Shown here one piece after another: positions 1-13,060 of a stretch of 64,000 nucleotides of DNA. The stretch's first letter is position 1, and each line of letters starts with the position of its first letter. The notes under the pieces are model-generated. The model ran no database searches and was not told the origin of the DNA. It saw only the letters and a list, made by a program, of their open reading frames with translations. This DNA comes from Nectonema munidae. Lineage: Eukaryota > Nematomorpha > Nectonematoida > Nectonematidae. The DNA lies in contig JAUIRK010001052.1 of the NCBI GenBank assembly GCA_030549495.1, positions 930,001 to 994,000 of the forward strand. Reading direction: 5' to 3'. The translations under genes and the position numbers were made by a program.

Positions 1-1086
1 AACAGTGAAGAAGCTGGGTTTCTGCCATTTTACTGGCCCTGGTAGCTCCATCACATCTTGGTGGAAGCGCTCACCATGCTCTTCGGTGTAGCCTCCGATA
101 TATGTGTAATTTTAGGGACATTCTGCAGTCCATCTCCTTATAGCACTTGAGAGGATTGTCGACCACTTCACGGTAGTTTTCTTCCTTGCTGTTACCTAAT
201 AAGCCCTGGACAACAGCAATGAAGCTGCGCCAGGCACGTTTCTACGGTGCCAACAACTTTCCGGAGAACTTCAACGAACACCCCTGCCTTTATTTTGGCC
301 TCCGACAACTTCGGAAATACCGCTTCCAAATGCTTGAAGGCAGCGGACTTATAATCTAGTGTTTTCACAAATTGCTTTATGAGTCCCAGCTTGATGTGGA
401 GAGGTCCTCTCCCGCTCAACCAGCAGTTGCCACTTGACGTTCTACTCGCTAATGATAAAGCCTGTTCTTGATAGCCAATCCTTCGTTTCAAGGAAACATG
501 GATATTTTGTGAAGCCGGTTGGAAATCTGTCAAAAAGCTAATCATCGTCTCCAACCACTTCCCGATCTTGCTCTTCGTACTTCACCAGGTCCAGTAGATG
601 CTTCACATTCTCATAGGCTTCCTTTAGGTGAACAGAGTGGGCGATAGGAATGCTTGGGTACTTGCTACTATTGTGCAACAGCACCGCCTTCAAGCTTCTA
701 TTTGAGCTGTCCACGAATAGTCGCCAGTTGCAGGGATCATACGGGAATTCAATTTCTTCAAACAAGCCATTGATGTCGTGAAAATAATACACTTTCTCAT
801 CCAGTGTGAAATACTGGGAGGACGTTGTCTCTGTTTTGTTACCACACAGTTTTCGTCCAACAAGTTCCACTGATTGAACCTGGATGTCAGTAATTCTGCT
901 TTTCATTTGGTGAGTCCTAGGTCTTTGAAAGATCATTGAGCTCCGCTTGGTTAGGGAAAAGCGGAATAGCCAGGTTATCATCTGCAACAAAGGCATCGTC
1001 GTGGGCATCTTCTGTTTCGCTTCTGGAACTTGTGCGAGCATCTTTCGTGAACCTGGGAGGAGAGTTGGGAGCTGGAAGCTCCTCAA
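1..1086 (-). pseudogene. Broken copy of a multi-copy transposon-like protein family
   Basis: On the minus strand, fragments read in order from 1086 down to 1. They include FVDSSNRSLKAVLLHNSSKY and AHSVHLKEAYENVKHLL, then PLHIKLGLIKQFVKTLD and FPKLSEAKIKAGVFVE, then a C-terminal stretch with EEHGERFHQDV. From memory these blocks, in this order, belong to an uncharacterised family that is repeated many times in cnidarian and arthropod genomes. I know no assigned function. The pieces lie in several frames, so this copy is not intact (about three breaks). The C-terminal end runs off the left edge of the window. The copy number elsewhere suggests a mobile element. Confidence 0.6.
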
Positions 1087-1130
1087 AATGTATCACAGGA
1101 CGAAGAGATGATGGAAGACGACCAGGTTAG

Positions 1131-3740
1131 TTGAATATATTCGTCTTCTTACCCCTACGCGGACACGTGACTACCACCATACAAAAGTAGCAGTTGTTTG
1201 TGTGATCTGTTGGTTCCTGCCAGAATCTTGACACGCCTAACTTCAGTGTTCGTTACTTCCCTCTGTACCACAACTCCAGAGTGGACCGACAGCTTCCCCA
1301 AACCATATCTGTAAATAAAAGAGCAAATATAATAAGAAGAGTTGAAGAACGGAAACAAATTAACATATATCAAATGACTACTTGAATGAATCATATAAAT
1401 CATACTTGAATAAATGATATTTTTTTCAAAATATTTTCTAAATCACATAACGATCAACAGTATGGTATGTTTTACTTTTGATTAGAATATCCCTGTATGT
1501 TTCAACGCTGTTGTATAGTTTCAGTAATGTTCAAAGGCAATTTTCTTATGTAAATATACAATTTTTTGTTATTTTCAAAAAATCGGTGTCATTTCTTAAA
1601 TAAAGATAGACGTGAAAGATATGCTTTTTCTTCATTCTTACGACCTAATAAAAGACAAACAACCAAAAAATTCACTCAAACAAAATCTTTGTTACATTGT
1701 GTTATTTTCAACAGAAAGTTTATGTAAAAATTATTATTCTTATCAATTTCATGTTTCATTTTAAAGTACTTGTCTATATGAAAAGAGCAGAAGAAAAACT
1801 TTGTTCGAATTTTAAAATCAAAATCTATAGGATCAAAAAAATGCCTTGAAATCTTCTGCTTAATTTTCATTAGATAAGTTTGGAAAAATCCATGTTCAAC
1901 AAGAAATAAAAAACTTAAAAAAAACTCGAATTTTGAAATAAATTTTTTTTGAATTTTTTTAAAACTTTTCGAGAGAAATTTCGGGAATCACGATCAAGTG
2001 AAGAATCTGACTCTCAAAAAGTTCTGGAGTCAGATTCTACACTTGATCGATTTTTTGTATGCGTACAAGTTTTTTTCATCGATACATTAAAATTTTTCAA
2101 TGAAATTCTTCATACATAGATATATATCATGATTAAAGTTACTCTTATATAATATCAATTTTCATCTTTACCTTAATTATAAGTACTCTAAATACATTCT
2201 TAAATTTTTTCTTTATATGGTATTTACAAATTTTCAGCTAATTTAATTACTGTAATATTTCTAGCTAAAAGTAAATCAGAAATATTAAGAAGTGAAATAA
2301 TTTAAAATTTTTACTAATATTAATTTCTTCATTTAAATAAGTAACAAAAATCAATAACTTATTTTTAGCCTATTTCTAATCACCGAATATTTAATTACCT
2401 TTAGATTATTTAAAATTTTTGCCTTACTTTTCTATGAAATGTAGTCCTATTGTTTAAGTTCTTTATATTGTCTAACTTTAAATTCTAATTTCGTAAACTT
2501 TTAAATTACTTTATGATTAGGTTTGAAATTGATATTTTAATTATAGAACTTAGATAATTTTCATTTTAATCATATATGGTTTCAAATCAATATAATTTAT
2601 ATTTATATAGTGATTAAAATTTTTTGCATAAATACTATTTTATAAGCGATTTTTTAGAATTCAAAATAATTCCTATTTTAAGACAGAATTTTGGTTTTTC
2701 AATTATCTTTGTTTATTTAATAATCCCGTTTTGTTATGTTAATAAGTCGTGGCAAGGTTTACCCATTTATAATTGTTAAAAAATAGTAATTATTTCTTTA
2801 ATCATTTTTTATTCCTTGATTTCTTTTATCATATCTTTTCTTATAACCTAAATTCGAAATACTAATCTTAAAAAGAGTATATTTTAATTTGTATTTTAAA
2901 AGGATACTTAAGTATATAAATGTTTAATATTTTATTATAAAAATATAAGTTATATAACACCTTGGCGTAATAATATTCCCCTCATGTATAGTTATTAAGG
3001 GTATATATTTATAAAATTATTTTTATACATTTTCATGTTTCATAGTATAAACATATAAAAGAACGAAGTTTTTAAGTAAGTATAAAACTTTTTTTTGTAT
3101 GATTTAGACTCTTATATTAACGAAAATAATTAAAAATTATTCTTTAACTAATATGATTTTTTATACCATTTCTTCATCATATCAGTTTGATTATTCACAC
3201 TATTTCAATCATTTTTTAGAATTTATATATTAGTGCCATGTTTTCTTTCTCAAAAAGATTTTAGCATTTAATCATATCTTAAGTGAAGAGGAGGTGGTAT
3301 TGGCGTTACAATTCTCAAGGTCAAATACGTTTAAAATCCTTATTTGAGCAATGTATTAATATAAACCCTCATTTCTAGCATTTCAAATTCATGTCATTTT
3401 CTATTACTCACCAGTTATTTTTTTATGATTCTTTGATTGAATCATTGAAATATGTTCCGACAAAATTGTGACTCTATACTGATAAAAGGAATTAACAAAT
3501 CCCTGTCTTATGGTTTTGCAATTGCGTTTACAAACTTTTATCAGTTCCTTTCTCAATTTTTAATCCTGATTGAATTTTTTCAAAATTGCCACATATTTGG
3601 AATAGTTCAAGAAATAGCTTGTCAAAAAAGGACTAAACTTGTTAAAATTTTTCAATTTTTGAATTAAAATTGATTATGATTCTTGTAAAATAAATATATT
3701 TAGTTTTTCAACTAGTTCTGTTACACTTGATTTTTAAGTT
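1131..3740. other. AT-rich intergenic DNA, no gene seen
   Basis: Very AT-rich sequence. The open frames here are short, low in complexity and lack recognisable motifs. A hairpin at 1991-2049 is listed separately. I see nothing else I can name. Confidence 0.6.
1991..2049. repeat. 23-bp-arm inverted repeat (hairpin)
   Basis: The arm at 1991-2013 (begins CGATCAAGTGAAGAATCTGA) is complementary to 2027-2049 with one mismatch, around a loop of 13 bases. This could be the end of a foldback element or a small structured RNA. Nothing flanking decides between them. Confidence 0.6.
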
Positions 3741-3744
3741 AATA

Positions 3745-3990
3745 GTTACTGGGTCTGAGTCGGAGTTTTTAAAAAGATAAGATTCGGAGTCTGAGCCAGT
3801 ATGTAATAAAATTTAGGAGTCGAAATTGAAATTAAATTTGAAATGAAAGAAAGCTTAGTTTTTGTAAGCATGTGGAGTGGCTCTTCTTTTGTCGAAACCG
3901 AAAGTAAGGCTTGGCTATAAATATTTAAAATTTTTGGTGTCAGAATCCGATTGTAGAAATAAATATAAAGTTGTATTCGGTTTTAATTAT
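3745..3990 (+). repeat. Interspersed repeat with GAGTCGGAGT-type motifs, copy 1
   Basis: It carries GTCTGAGTCGGAGT near the start and TTTTTGTAAGCATGTGGAG in the middle. The same central motif occurs in the copy at 17480-17775 in reverse orientation, and shorter parts occur near 5490-5600. The length of about 250 bp and dispersion suggest a SINE or short non-autonomous element. Exact ends are not visible. Confidence 0.45.
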
Positions 3991-5480
3991 TTTTCCTCCG
4001 ATTTCATCACTATTTAATAGTAAATATAATTATTTAGACATGCCGAAACTATGATAATACATATCGCACTATTACTAGAAACTTCCGTGCAATGTAAGTT
4101 TTTGTAACCCACTCATCGTATTGTTCCATAAAGAGCATTACGTTTGTTATTGCCTCAAATTTTACACATTATATATATTTAAAAAATCGTTCTCATCCAC
4201 CCTTAACAGTATTTGTCTCAAAATGGCTACTACTTTCGATAAACATTTTTTAGTTCTCCATTGCCTTGCAAAAAGATTCTGTTGCCATTTAAATTTGTTT
4301 CACCTCAAATTTGCTATTTTTTTACAAAGTTCCTTAAGTTTACTTCTTCAACGGACTTGCCAATTTTCAGTTTCTGTATTTTAATTTCTATACTCTTCAT
4401 GGAAACACATTCTTCTCTCTTTAAATGAGTAATAATGTCTTTTTGGAAACTGTTTTGTTGCACCAATGGGCTTTCTAAGCTACTGATATATGTAAATTTT
4501 TACTTTATACATTTTTTCAATAATTCCTCTTATTTTTTCTTTAAAAACTCTTTAATTTGAATTTTTAAGTCACGAGTTCTCTTAATCTGAGATGTGCACT
4601 CCTCTGAGGATTCTTAGGGGTCCCTTTATTGCTTATTAAAATGATGTAATGGGGTTTACTTTACATCATACATTTTCACTTTTTGAATGATCAAGTTCTG
4701 ATTCTTTCATGTTATTCGCTTTTCTTAATTTCTGTTTTTGATTTCACTACTTTAATAACTCAAATCCTTTTAAATTTACGAGTTTCCTTTCTCTATATTC
4801 TCGTTTTATATTTTGCATTTGATTTATTATGGATATTCATCCAACTATTTGCATCAGGAATCATATCGATCTAAAAGCAAAAAATTAATTAAATTCGAAT
4901 AAACATGATAAACTCCTTCGTAGATTGATAAACTCTTGTCAAGGTTAGCAGAACGATGTGAAAATGTTGTGTTGTTTTTATATAAAGAATAGAATGAAAC
5001 ATTAAAAATCAAAGATCACATATGAATTTCCCTTTCCTAACCTTCTCCATATTTTTTCTCAACTTTTTTAGTAAAAACAAAAGTAATCTTTGCATCATAT
5101 ATATATATTTTTTTAATAATGTTTAGACATTTTTATTAAGCCTACTTAAGTTTTTTTACAAAATGTTTTTAAGTGGTTATTCCAAATTTCTCAATATTAC
5201 AAAATTTACAAAATTTGAATTTGTACAATAAGAAAGCAATAATCGCTTATCGCCTAATGCATTATGAAGGTCGTGTATTTTGTATTGCCTTATAAATTCA
5301 TAAACTTGTATATGAAAATTCCAAGGTCAAATTTATGCTTCATGTATTATTTATCCACATTTGTTATGCTTCCCAAATTATCCTACACCTCGCTTTCATC
5401 ATAGTGTATTGATTTTTATACCAAATATCTTTTCTGCTTACTAATGTGTGGCAAAGCTTGATTTTAAATGCATAGGTGCA
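3991..5480. other. AT-rich intergenic DNA, no gene seen
   Basis: No coding motif, RNA gene or clear repeat is recognisable. Several Phe/Leu-rich open frames reflect base composition. Confidence 0.55.
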
Positions 5481-5489
5481 GTCGGTATT

Positions 5490-5605
5490 TAATAAAGTTT
5501 TTAGCATGTGGAGATCTCTTTAGTCGGCCAGAAGCAGGGGTTGGGTTTAGATTTTTGTAAGTACTTAAAGTCGGCTATTTTCACTCGGACCCTGCAACTC
5601 GCATA
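5490..5605 (+). repeat. GAGTCGG-type interspersed repeat, partial copy
   Basis: It contains AGCATGTGGAGATCTC, then TTTTTGTAAGTACTTAAAGT and CTCGGACCCTGC. These are diverged matches to the repeats at 3745 and 17480. A partial or mutated copy is likely. Confidence 0.35.
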
Positions 5606-5955
5606 TGAGTACATCACAATGGACAACAATTTACACTTTTTAAGTAATTTGCATAAGCTTTTGTCTAGTCTTCATTTCTCTAGTACAAAATATGATGACA
5701 AACATCACACTCTTTGTAAAGTTTTCTTTATATTACAATCATTTTTAAGGCATTTATCCTTTCATTTGATTGGATGTGCTGTATAAGACGGATGTATTAT
5801 CAGCAGAATTAAATGTTATATATACTAAAAAAACAGATTTGTCCTCATATTTAAAATATTTGTTCTAATATCACGAGGCAATGCTCTTCCATCCATTAAA
5901 AGCAATCATTTCATATATATGTCTAACGATGAAAATTGAATTTATGATTTTGAAG

Positions 5956-6121
5956 TACAGCCAAACCTGTATTAAGAGACCACTCAAGGAAATCATAAAA
6001 AATGGTCTTTGTGAACAATCGATCTCCTAATAAAGATCGAATAATCCTAATCAGGTAAAACTTCAACTCATCCTTATAGATAGGTGTTCCTTTAGTGGCC
6101 GTTAAAACAAGCCCGATTGTA
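5956..6121. mobile_element. MITE with Tigger/pogo-like ends, copy 1
   Basis: This 166-bp segment begins TACAGCCAAACCTGTATTAA and ends with GCCCGATTGTA, a diverged inverted match. Its start closely matches the inverted right end of the element at 23745-23894. Ends of the form TA-CAG fit the TA target site of Tc1/mariner/pogo elements. It holds no coding sequence. Confidence 0.5.
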
Positions 6122-7880
6122 TTTTAAAACGGTATTAATCCTTTTTAACGAATAAAATTTTCAGGATATCTTTGTTGCCTAATTTTATTTAAATTTAAAA
6201 TTGACAACTGCACATTTCCAACCTTCTCATTCCAAATACAATGTGCTTAACAATATAAAAATATTAATTCAATTTGAACCAGATTGAATTTTTTTAACGG
6301 TTAATTTATTATCTCCCTCAACACTGCGTGATGATGATTCTCTCTATTTTCGATTAATCAATATTCTAATTCAATTTTATAATTGAATCCTAAATTTCGC
6401 TTAAGGATAACAATCATATTTGAAACAGCAGTCCTACTCCTATGTATGATTCTTCATAATTATGTCGAATTTTGCAAGCCAATTTTTACTTCATCTCTCT
6501 ATTATGATCCTGCCTTGTATCTTTGAAAGTTAAATAAGTTTTATTTCACTACATTCAAGCGCATAATGACATAATGATGAATGTATTTTTGCTAAATTGC
6601 ATTTTCCCCGGAAATCCCTTACGTTTATTTTATATAAATCAACCTATTGTATCAAAATTACCAATGAATTATTTATTTCTTTATTTATTTATTACCTTTT
6701 GGATATTTAACTCCTTTTCATACCAGTTTTATCTATTCCACCTTATTTGAAATGAGTTTTGATGTCAACGTTTCTCAGTCTAATATTCTTTCTTGCCTAT
6801 GCTCTTCAATACCTTCGATTCTTTTTGATTTTCTATTTTTCCATTTTTTGGTGATCTTCTAGTATGGTCCTAAAGACAAAGTTTTAGATTCTATTCTAAA
6901 GTGTTTCGTTTAAAGCAAAGAAGGTGCCCTATTCCATCGATCCTTCTGGAGTTTTCTTTACTACAGTGCTTCAGTTTAGAATAAAACTATTTTATCTTCA
7001 TACGATCAAATTTATTGTCCATGAGTATTTCCTTGTTCCTAATTTTTATTGTGGATGTTTTCTGGTAATATTTACTTGAAAATTTTGTTAATTCTTTAAA
7101 ATGGACTTACCTTGTTTAACCAGGCTCGTAACTAGGAACTGAACTAGGAGTAGGGCACCAAATTTTTTATCCAAATGTGAGCTCATAATATAAAATGTTA
7201 CTTTCTTGGAGTCAACACGGTACCGCTGCTCATCTCTCTACGTACGTCACTGTGCCTGGCAGGAAGTGGTTAGATTATACTAGAGGTTGATTTGCAGAGA
7301 ATTGTAATCATCCCGCTCGAAAAGTGGCATCTGGATCTAAATAAAAATATTTTTTGCAACCCGCAGTAGTGACTTTATGTTCGTCTTTTTTCGATTTAAT
7401 TCTGTCTTTTTCCAACTTATGTTCTCCCATTTTCTATTTAACTTCGTCCCTTTTTTAATTTAAGTTCTCACTTTTAGGCTTTTTCAATTCGTTCTTTCCC
7501 AATTTAATTGTCACCTTTTTCAATAAAAGTTCATTAGAAAATGACGCACTTAATTCGAGAAAGGGCAAACTTAAAGTAAAAATGGTGTATACTATAGAAT
7601 TCGTTAATATGCATAATTAAAAAAATCTTTAGCTCATTGGTAAACATACTAAAAAAATAACAGTCATGAGTGCCATGAACAAAAAGTGAGATTCTGAAAC
7701 AAATTTGCATCATTAGCTTTGTCTCATTATGCTGCAATAATAATTATTATCTTTGTTCTTTGTAACGACTTGTACAAGACCAAATTTTATTCTTGTAGGC
7801 AAGGCGTAATCAGAGTCGGGGTCGTATCTATATTTCAGCAGAATGGCCCAGTTTATACCCTTTTTGGCACAGTGAAATCA
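6122..7880. other. AT-rich intergenic DNA, no gene seen
   Basis: No gene is recognisable. A richer stretch at 7125-7330 resembles an old transposon scrap but lacks nameable ends. Confidence 0.5.
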
Positions 7881-7889
7881 GGGCAGAGA

Positions 7890-8026
7890 AATTAATTAAC
7901 TAGCTCACAAACTAACTAACCAAGAAATTAACTAACTATCGAAACAACTAATCACAAACTAACTAAAATAGTTAACCAACTAACTTATGAACAAACTAAA
8001 CAATCTAACTAAATAAATGAACTTGA
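7890..8026. repeat. Degenerate AACTA-type tandem repeat
   Basis: Repeated ACTAACTAAC-like words, with interruptions, over about 135 bp. Confidence 0.7.
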
Positions 8027-8429
8027 GTCTTAAGGATCAAAGCAAAGTATAAAGAGAAAAAAATAGACGGACACAGATCGGTCGTATTTTTGGGAAATAG
8101 GATAACACTAATGAGATTAGCTCTGCATGGTATACCTGCACATTTTAAATCTAGGAAAAATAGTATATTTAACGTTAATAAATATTTCTCGTTTTCACCT
8201 TAACTATAAAATTTTGATTTGTTTCAACGTGTATCGTGTATTTTTATGTAATTTATAGAATTTTATCGAGGTAAAAATATTCAATTTGTCTTTTTCAATA
8301 TTGTCATTTGAAGTAGAATCTTTCATGAACAAAATTTTTGTTTCCGCACCTGGCACGTGTCCACATCTACAAAACTTGACTCGCACGTGACCACACCCCA
8401 AAATAAATTATGTGAGTGTACCCGCGGTT

Positions 8430-8712
8430 CCCGTAAATTAATTTTTTACCCGCATAGCTTCAGAAGTACGTTTTTGCGTAAACTGACTATTGAGCTCACA
8501 GCGATTGAAGCGACCGACCATTGAGCCGACAAACATTAATTTTATTACGCTTCAGAAGGGGGCGGCGTCGAAGGGTTGAACATCTGACTCCCACTCGAAG
8601 CACTTACAAAACTCTGATTTATTTCTTACTCTGGCTCCTAATTTCTTCTAAAAACCGACTACGACTCTTTTTTTCTCAAAATCTCTGACGCGACCCCGCT
8701 CTTCAGAATGAT
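8430..8712 (-). repeat. Probable GAGTCGG-type interspersed repeat, diverged copy
   Basis: This GC-richer block contains CATCTGACTCCCACTCGAAG, then CACTTACAAAA, CCGACTACGACTC and GACGCGACCCCGC. This is the reverse-orientation motif order seen at 17480-17775, more diverged. Confidence 0.35.
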
Positions 8713-10498
8713 TTTATGAATTATTATTGCGCTGCTTAATGTTCTCTTTTTTTTTTATATAATATTACTCAACTGCGCTTTAAAACTTAAAATGTGTTCC
8801 CACTTTTAATTATTATATAGACCCTCATACTTCACATATTATTTTAAAAATGTAATAATTTGTTAAACATTAAATACACTTCAAGAGTATATTTTTCATC
8901 TTTAATTCATAAATATATCAGAGTTAACAAAACTTTTGAAGCTTCCCTAAAACATTAAAAGATTATTTTACGCCAAAAATAACGGCGTTTGTGCCCCCCC
9001 CCCCCAATTTACATGGCAACTGTTTTAAACATTAGACTTCAACTCAAATGGGAAATGTATTAGGCATTGATGCAAAAACAATTCAATTCTTCAATTGCAA
9101 AACTTCAATTTGACTGTTGAGAAATAGAAAAAATCTAGATGTTCTCAAATATTACTCCTAGCTCAAAATTTGTTCTAATTTGAAGATGTTTAATGATAAA
9201 ATAAGAGTATCGTGGATAAAGTGAAATTAAGTTTGATTATTGATGCTATGCTGGTTAATCGGTCTAGCCCTTTCCTTGGGTGATTCCTCCAACCCCAATA
9301 ACTCCAGCTCATAAAACACATTAAGATTTATGAAAAAGAAAAGAGGAACGAAATAACGATTTTAACAATGTGAATATTATAGGCCTAGCAACCTTAATTG
9401 AATGACGTTTATTCCACTTATGAATATTACATTACTTACAATGAATTTTTTTTTAAGTGGATGTTTTTTTTGAATTCATATTATAAAAGATCATCATGCT
9501 TCTTTTGTACCTTCAACAACATTTTGCACCAACAAGGTCTTTTTTAAAAATTGTACAAATCGTTTTATTCGGGTACCCAATATTTTACTCATGTCTTGTA
9601 AAAGTTATGTTAAATATTGTAAACTTACTTTTTGCCTGTTTTATTTTATCCATGTCACAAAAAACGAACCATATTGTTACACTATTTTATCTTCTGACGG
9701 GCCATTATTGCGGGAAGAAGTGGTGTATCTGGTTAAAATTTCATTGATACACTTATAGCATGTAAGTAAATATTTTTTATTCTAGACACCAGATTGAAAT
9801 CATATTTTGTTCATTCTAATAAAGATTTATCATGGTGATTATCATTGTCTCTTGTTTATTTTTGAACTAAACATTTACCTAATATTCCATCCTTATAGAA
9901 TACCATCATTTTTATATTGTCGGGTTTACCCTGTTTCAGGTAACCAAAAAAGTTGTTGCGTATATTTGATGCTAAATTTGGCATGAAGTATAATGTATTT
10001 ACTTGCATTTTCAACTTAAAAACTGTCTTTTATATTCGTTACGCAAGCGTATAGTCAATCTTTCTCATTTGATAAACACATGCTACAAATTTTCGACATT
10101 TTTCTTGCAAAAGCTTGAGATGTCATATCATTGATCAAATCTTGGCAGATATCACCTTACATCAAATAGGCATTACGTAAGATATATTCTTCATATTCGA
10201 GGTAATTTTGTATTTTGTATATTATGAATCAACTTTCTAAAATTCTTTTTTTAAATAAGCATTTTTATACCAGTAACTCGATGATAAAAATATCGAAGGT
10301 TTCCTCATCCTCAAATAAATAGGAATTTTTCTCTCAACGAAATTTTTTATTTTTTTTAATTAAAAGTTATTGAAATGAAATTTTATTAAAATGCAGCCGA
10401 TTTAAAAGCACCCCATCTCTTTCTTCTTTGTTAATTAATGTTTTTGTTGCTTTGGTTATTAATTGAACTATTCTTTCTTTTCAACATTTAATACAGTC
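8713..10498. other. AT-rich intergenic DNA, no gene seen
   Basis: A run of twelve C lies at 8994-9005. The open frame at 9496-9747 is Leu/Phe-rich without any known motif, and I treat it as compositional. Confidence 0.5.
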
Positions 10499-10656
10499 GT
10501 TTAGAAATAGGCGATCGCCAGAGGAATGTCGTGACTTATTCGCTGCTATCCTCTCAGCGAAAGCGGATGGCGGAAACAGGGGAACCACCCGGTTCAGAAA
10601 AGAAAGCCCCACGGATAAATCAAAGGGCAAACCTACGATTATTGTTACTTTACTTA
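10499..10656 (+). other. GC-rich coding-like island of unknown identity
   Basis: A sharply GC-richer block sits in AT-rich DNA. On + it is preceded by a good acceptor-like stretch ending in ACATTTAATACAG and reads openly as SFRNRRSPEECRDLFAAILS and onward (about 52 codons) to a TAA at 10654-10656. The other strand is also open over much of the block, with VVPLFPPSAFAERIAANKSR. Such dual openness is more typical of a GC-rich repeat or structured element than of one certain exon. I do not recognise either protein. It could be an orphan last exon, part of a repeat, or transferred DNA. Confidence 0.35.
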
Positions 10657-11930
10657 ATTAAAAAAGCATACCCAAATCAATGAAAATTCACAATTGTTTA
10701 TGCTTAAAAATTATGAACAAAAAACATGATAGATTTATAAGATTTAGGTGAGTATACAAATGTTGGTGATTGAAATTATTCCTAATGAAAAATTGAGTTT
10801 CATAAATTAGTTGGAATGAAAAGCTTTGTTGTCTTGACTCTGTAATATGCACGTGTAACACGTAACTAGATTCTAAGCTATGAACTTAAAATCTTATGAG
10901 CCTATAAATACAATGATAAATACAAAATATTTGCCATTAAATGTTAAATGATATCAAGAAAAAAGTGAGTGGCTTAAAGTCTATCTTTCCATATCAGGAA
11001 TCTATATATAGAACACTATTTTCGCACCTACAATTTATTCTGTATAGAGCAATCATTGCAAAAGCTTTTTTATTATTTTTTTATACATATAACGAACGAG
11101 AAATGATATAAAAAACATTATTGATATGATGGCAGCAGCTATTCGTAGCTCTGTGTGATTACATTTCTATTTTCTATCTATTGATTTTATTATGTAAAGA
11201 AATGAAAAAGTTGCAATAACTGAAATCTTAATTCCTCAGGGCAACGTTATTGTACGTTCAAATGTTGAAGTATATTTATGCGAAAAGTTTCCATGCTACT
11301 TATTTGAATCAATAATAACCACGATATGTAATATGAATATTTTGCTAACATATTTTTTTTAACATATTTACCATATGACGAATGAGTCTTCCTGTAAAGT
11401 TCCAAAATAATATTTCTTCGTAATGCAAATCATAGAAGATTACTGAAAGTAATAGACCCTTTTGTACTTATATAGTCCCTTTTTACATTTCAAATATTTG
11501 GTTTTGCAGAATATTAATATTCGTTAGAATTAATTACGCCTTACAATACCAACGTATTTCTTTTTTTTTGCAAAGAAAATTCTCAGAAACACATGATTAA
11601 TTTATTATTTATTATGCCCTTTTGAAGATTATTTTTAATGCAAAAATGAAAATTATTCTTTTCTGCATATATATCTAACTTTAAGCAATTATTTCATGAA
11701 GTCCGAGGTTCTAAAACCACACGATTTCAGCCCTCTAGGATAGCTGATGGACGGCAGATTAGATAGCAAGCATCGATCCGATTAATTGCATGACGTGTTT
11801 ACTATAACAAACATAAAATACATATTTTATGTTTTCATATTTAATGTATTTAAACGTTAACAAAGTGAAAAAATAAAGTCAAATGTTTATTACAAAAGAT
11901 TTTGAATTCAACGAATTGGATTTTGAATAC
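10657..11930. other. AT-rich intergenic DNA, no gene seen
   Basis: No recognisable gene, RNA or repeat. Confidence 0.55.
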
Positions 11931-11936
11931 GTATAG

Positions 11937-13060
11937 CTGTTGGTCGTCAGTTTACGGTCAATGAAAACACAATTCGATCGATTCATATTTGTGAGAAAGT
12001 GATTAGGGAAAGTGTTGCTACAAGTGTGGGTCAGCTTGCTCAAACAAACTAATGAGCGTGTGATAAAAATAAGTTAGAATGGAATATCACTTTTATCTTT
12101 GTCAATTGCGGAAGAAGAAAGAAGGGTGTCCTATTGGATAATAACATCATGCGAGATAACTCTGAGAAACTTATAAAACAATTTCAACATAGACTACACT
12201 AGGCAATCAAAAGGACGAAGATCCCTATGAACTTCAAAGAGAAGGCGTCTATGCCCACGCCTTCATCCAAATTTCAAGCAAGTAAGAAATGCTTGAAGAG
12301 ATTATATCTTCGTTCTCTGTCATTTCACAGCGAAGCAAGATCAGCTTATGATGCGGTCGCAGTCTACCCTGCATATCTCTGAAAATTGATTGAGGAGAAG
12401 GGATACCTGTCTGAAAGCTCGTTAAACATGGACGAGACCGAGTTGTTCTCTAAAAATGTTTTCCAGAACATATACTTGACCAAATAAGCCAACGCTTCTG
12501 GATTTAAGGGTATGAAAGACCGTGTCACACTCATTATGTGTTTTAATGCTGCAATTTCATAGTTTAAAACAAATATCTTTTCTGTGCGTGCATTGAATGC
12601 ATAACAAGAAAGACTTCTGGTTCCTTTCTTCGTAGTTCGATACACGCGGCGCAATTGTGCTTTCTCAAGGAAAACACCCCACGATACCTTTACCTTTTAA
12701 AAATTCAACCGTAAATACATCTATGCGAGTGATTAAATTCCAAGTGGGGGGGGGGGGCTTTTAGGATGCAACTGAGGGAGATTTTGAAGCTCTCATTAAC
12801 GAACTTGCTGCCTCCATGGATAATATCGACCTGTTGAAGATTACGGATGAAATAGCTAGAAAAAATACAGAAAATTAAGAAGAATCAGAAGAGGTATCTG
12901 GACTAACAATAGAGTGCCTAACAATTACAAATGGCAAAGAATATGCCATCAGTCATTGAAGACTGAGAAACCCCGACATGGTTCAATCCATGAAAGTCAA
13001 AAATTCCATCAAATCAGTTTTTTTCGTTTATAATGATGTGCTAAAAGACATGAAGAAACA
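11937..13060 (+). mobile_element. Degenerate Tigger/pogo DNA transposon
   Basis: The remains of a CENP-B-like DDE transposase can be followed on +. The DNA-binding part is near 11942 (GRQFTVNENTIRSIHICEKV). It continues with VYPAYL and LIEEKGYLSESSLNMDETEL near 12350-12450 (the first catalytic Asp lies in NMDET), then ASGFKGMKDRVTLIMCFNAA near 12500 and a C-terminal acidic tail near 12760-12880. Stops and frame changes occur throughout, so it is dead. A G-run near 12747 is part of one lesion. A second fragment matching 12630-12700 lies at 51490-51660 in the opposite orientation. Confidence 0.75.

Noticed and set aside
936-1130. 64-codon + frame
   Set aside because: It is the antisense shadow of the minus-strand repeated-family copy.
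9496-9747. 83-codon + frame, Leu/Phe-rich, membrane-like
   Set aside because: Hydrophobic frames are common in AT-rich DNA. No splice context, motif or codon signal supports a gene.
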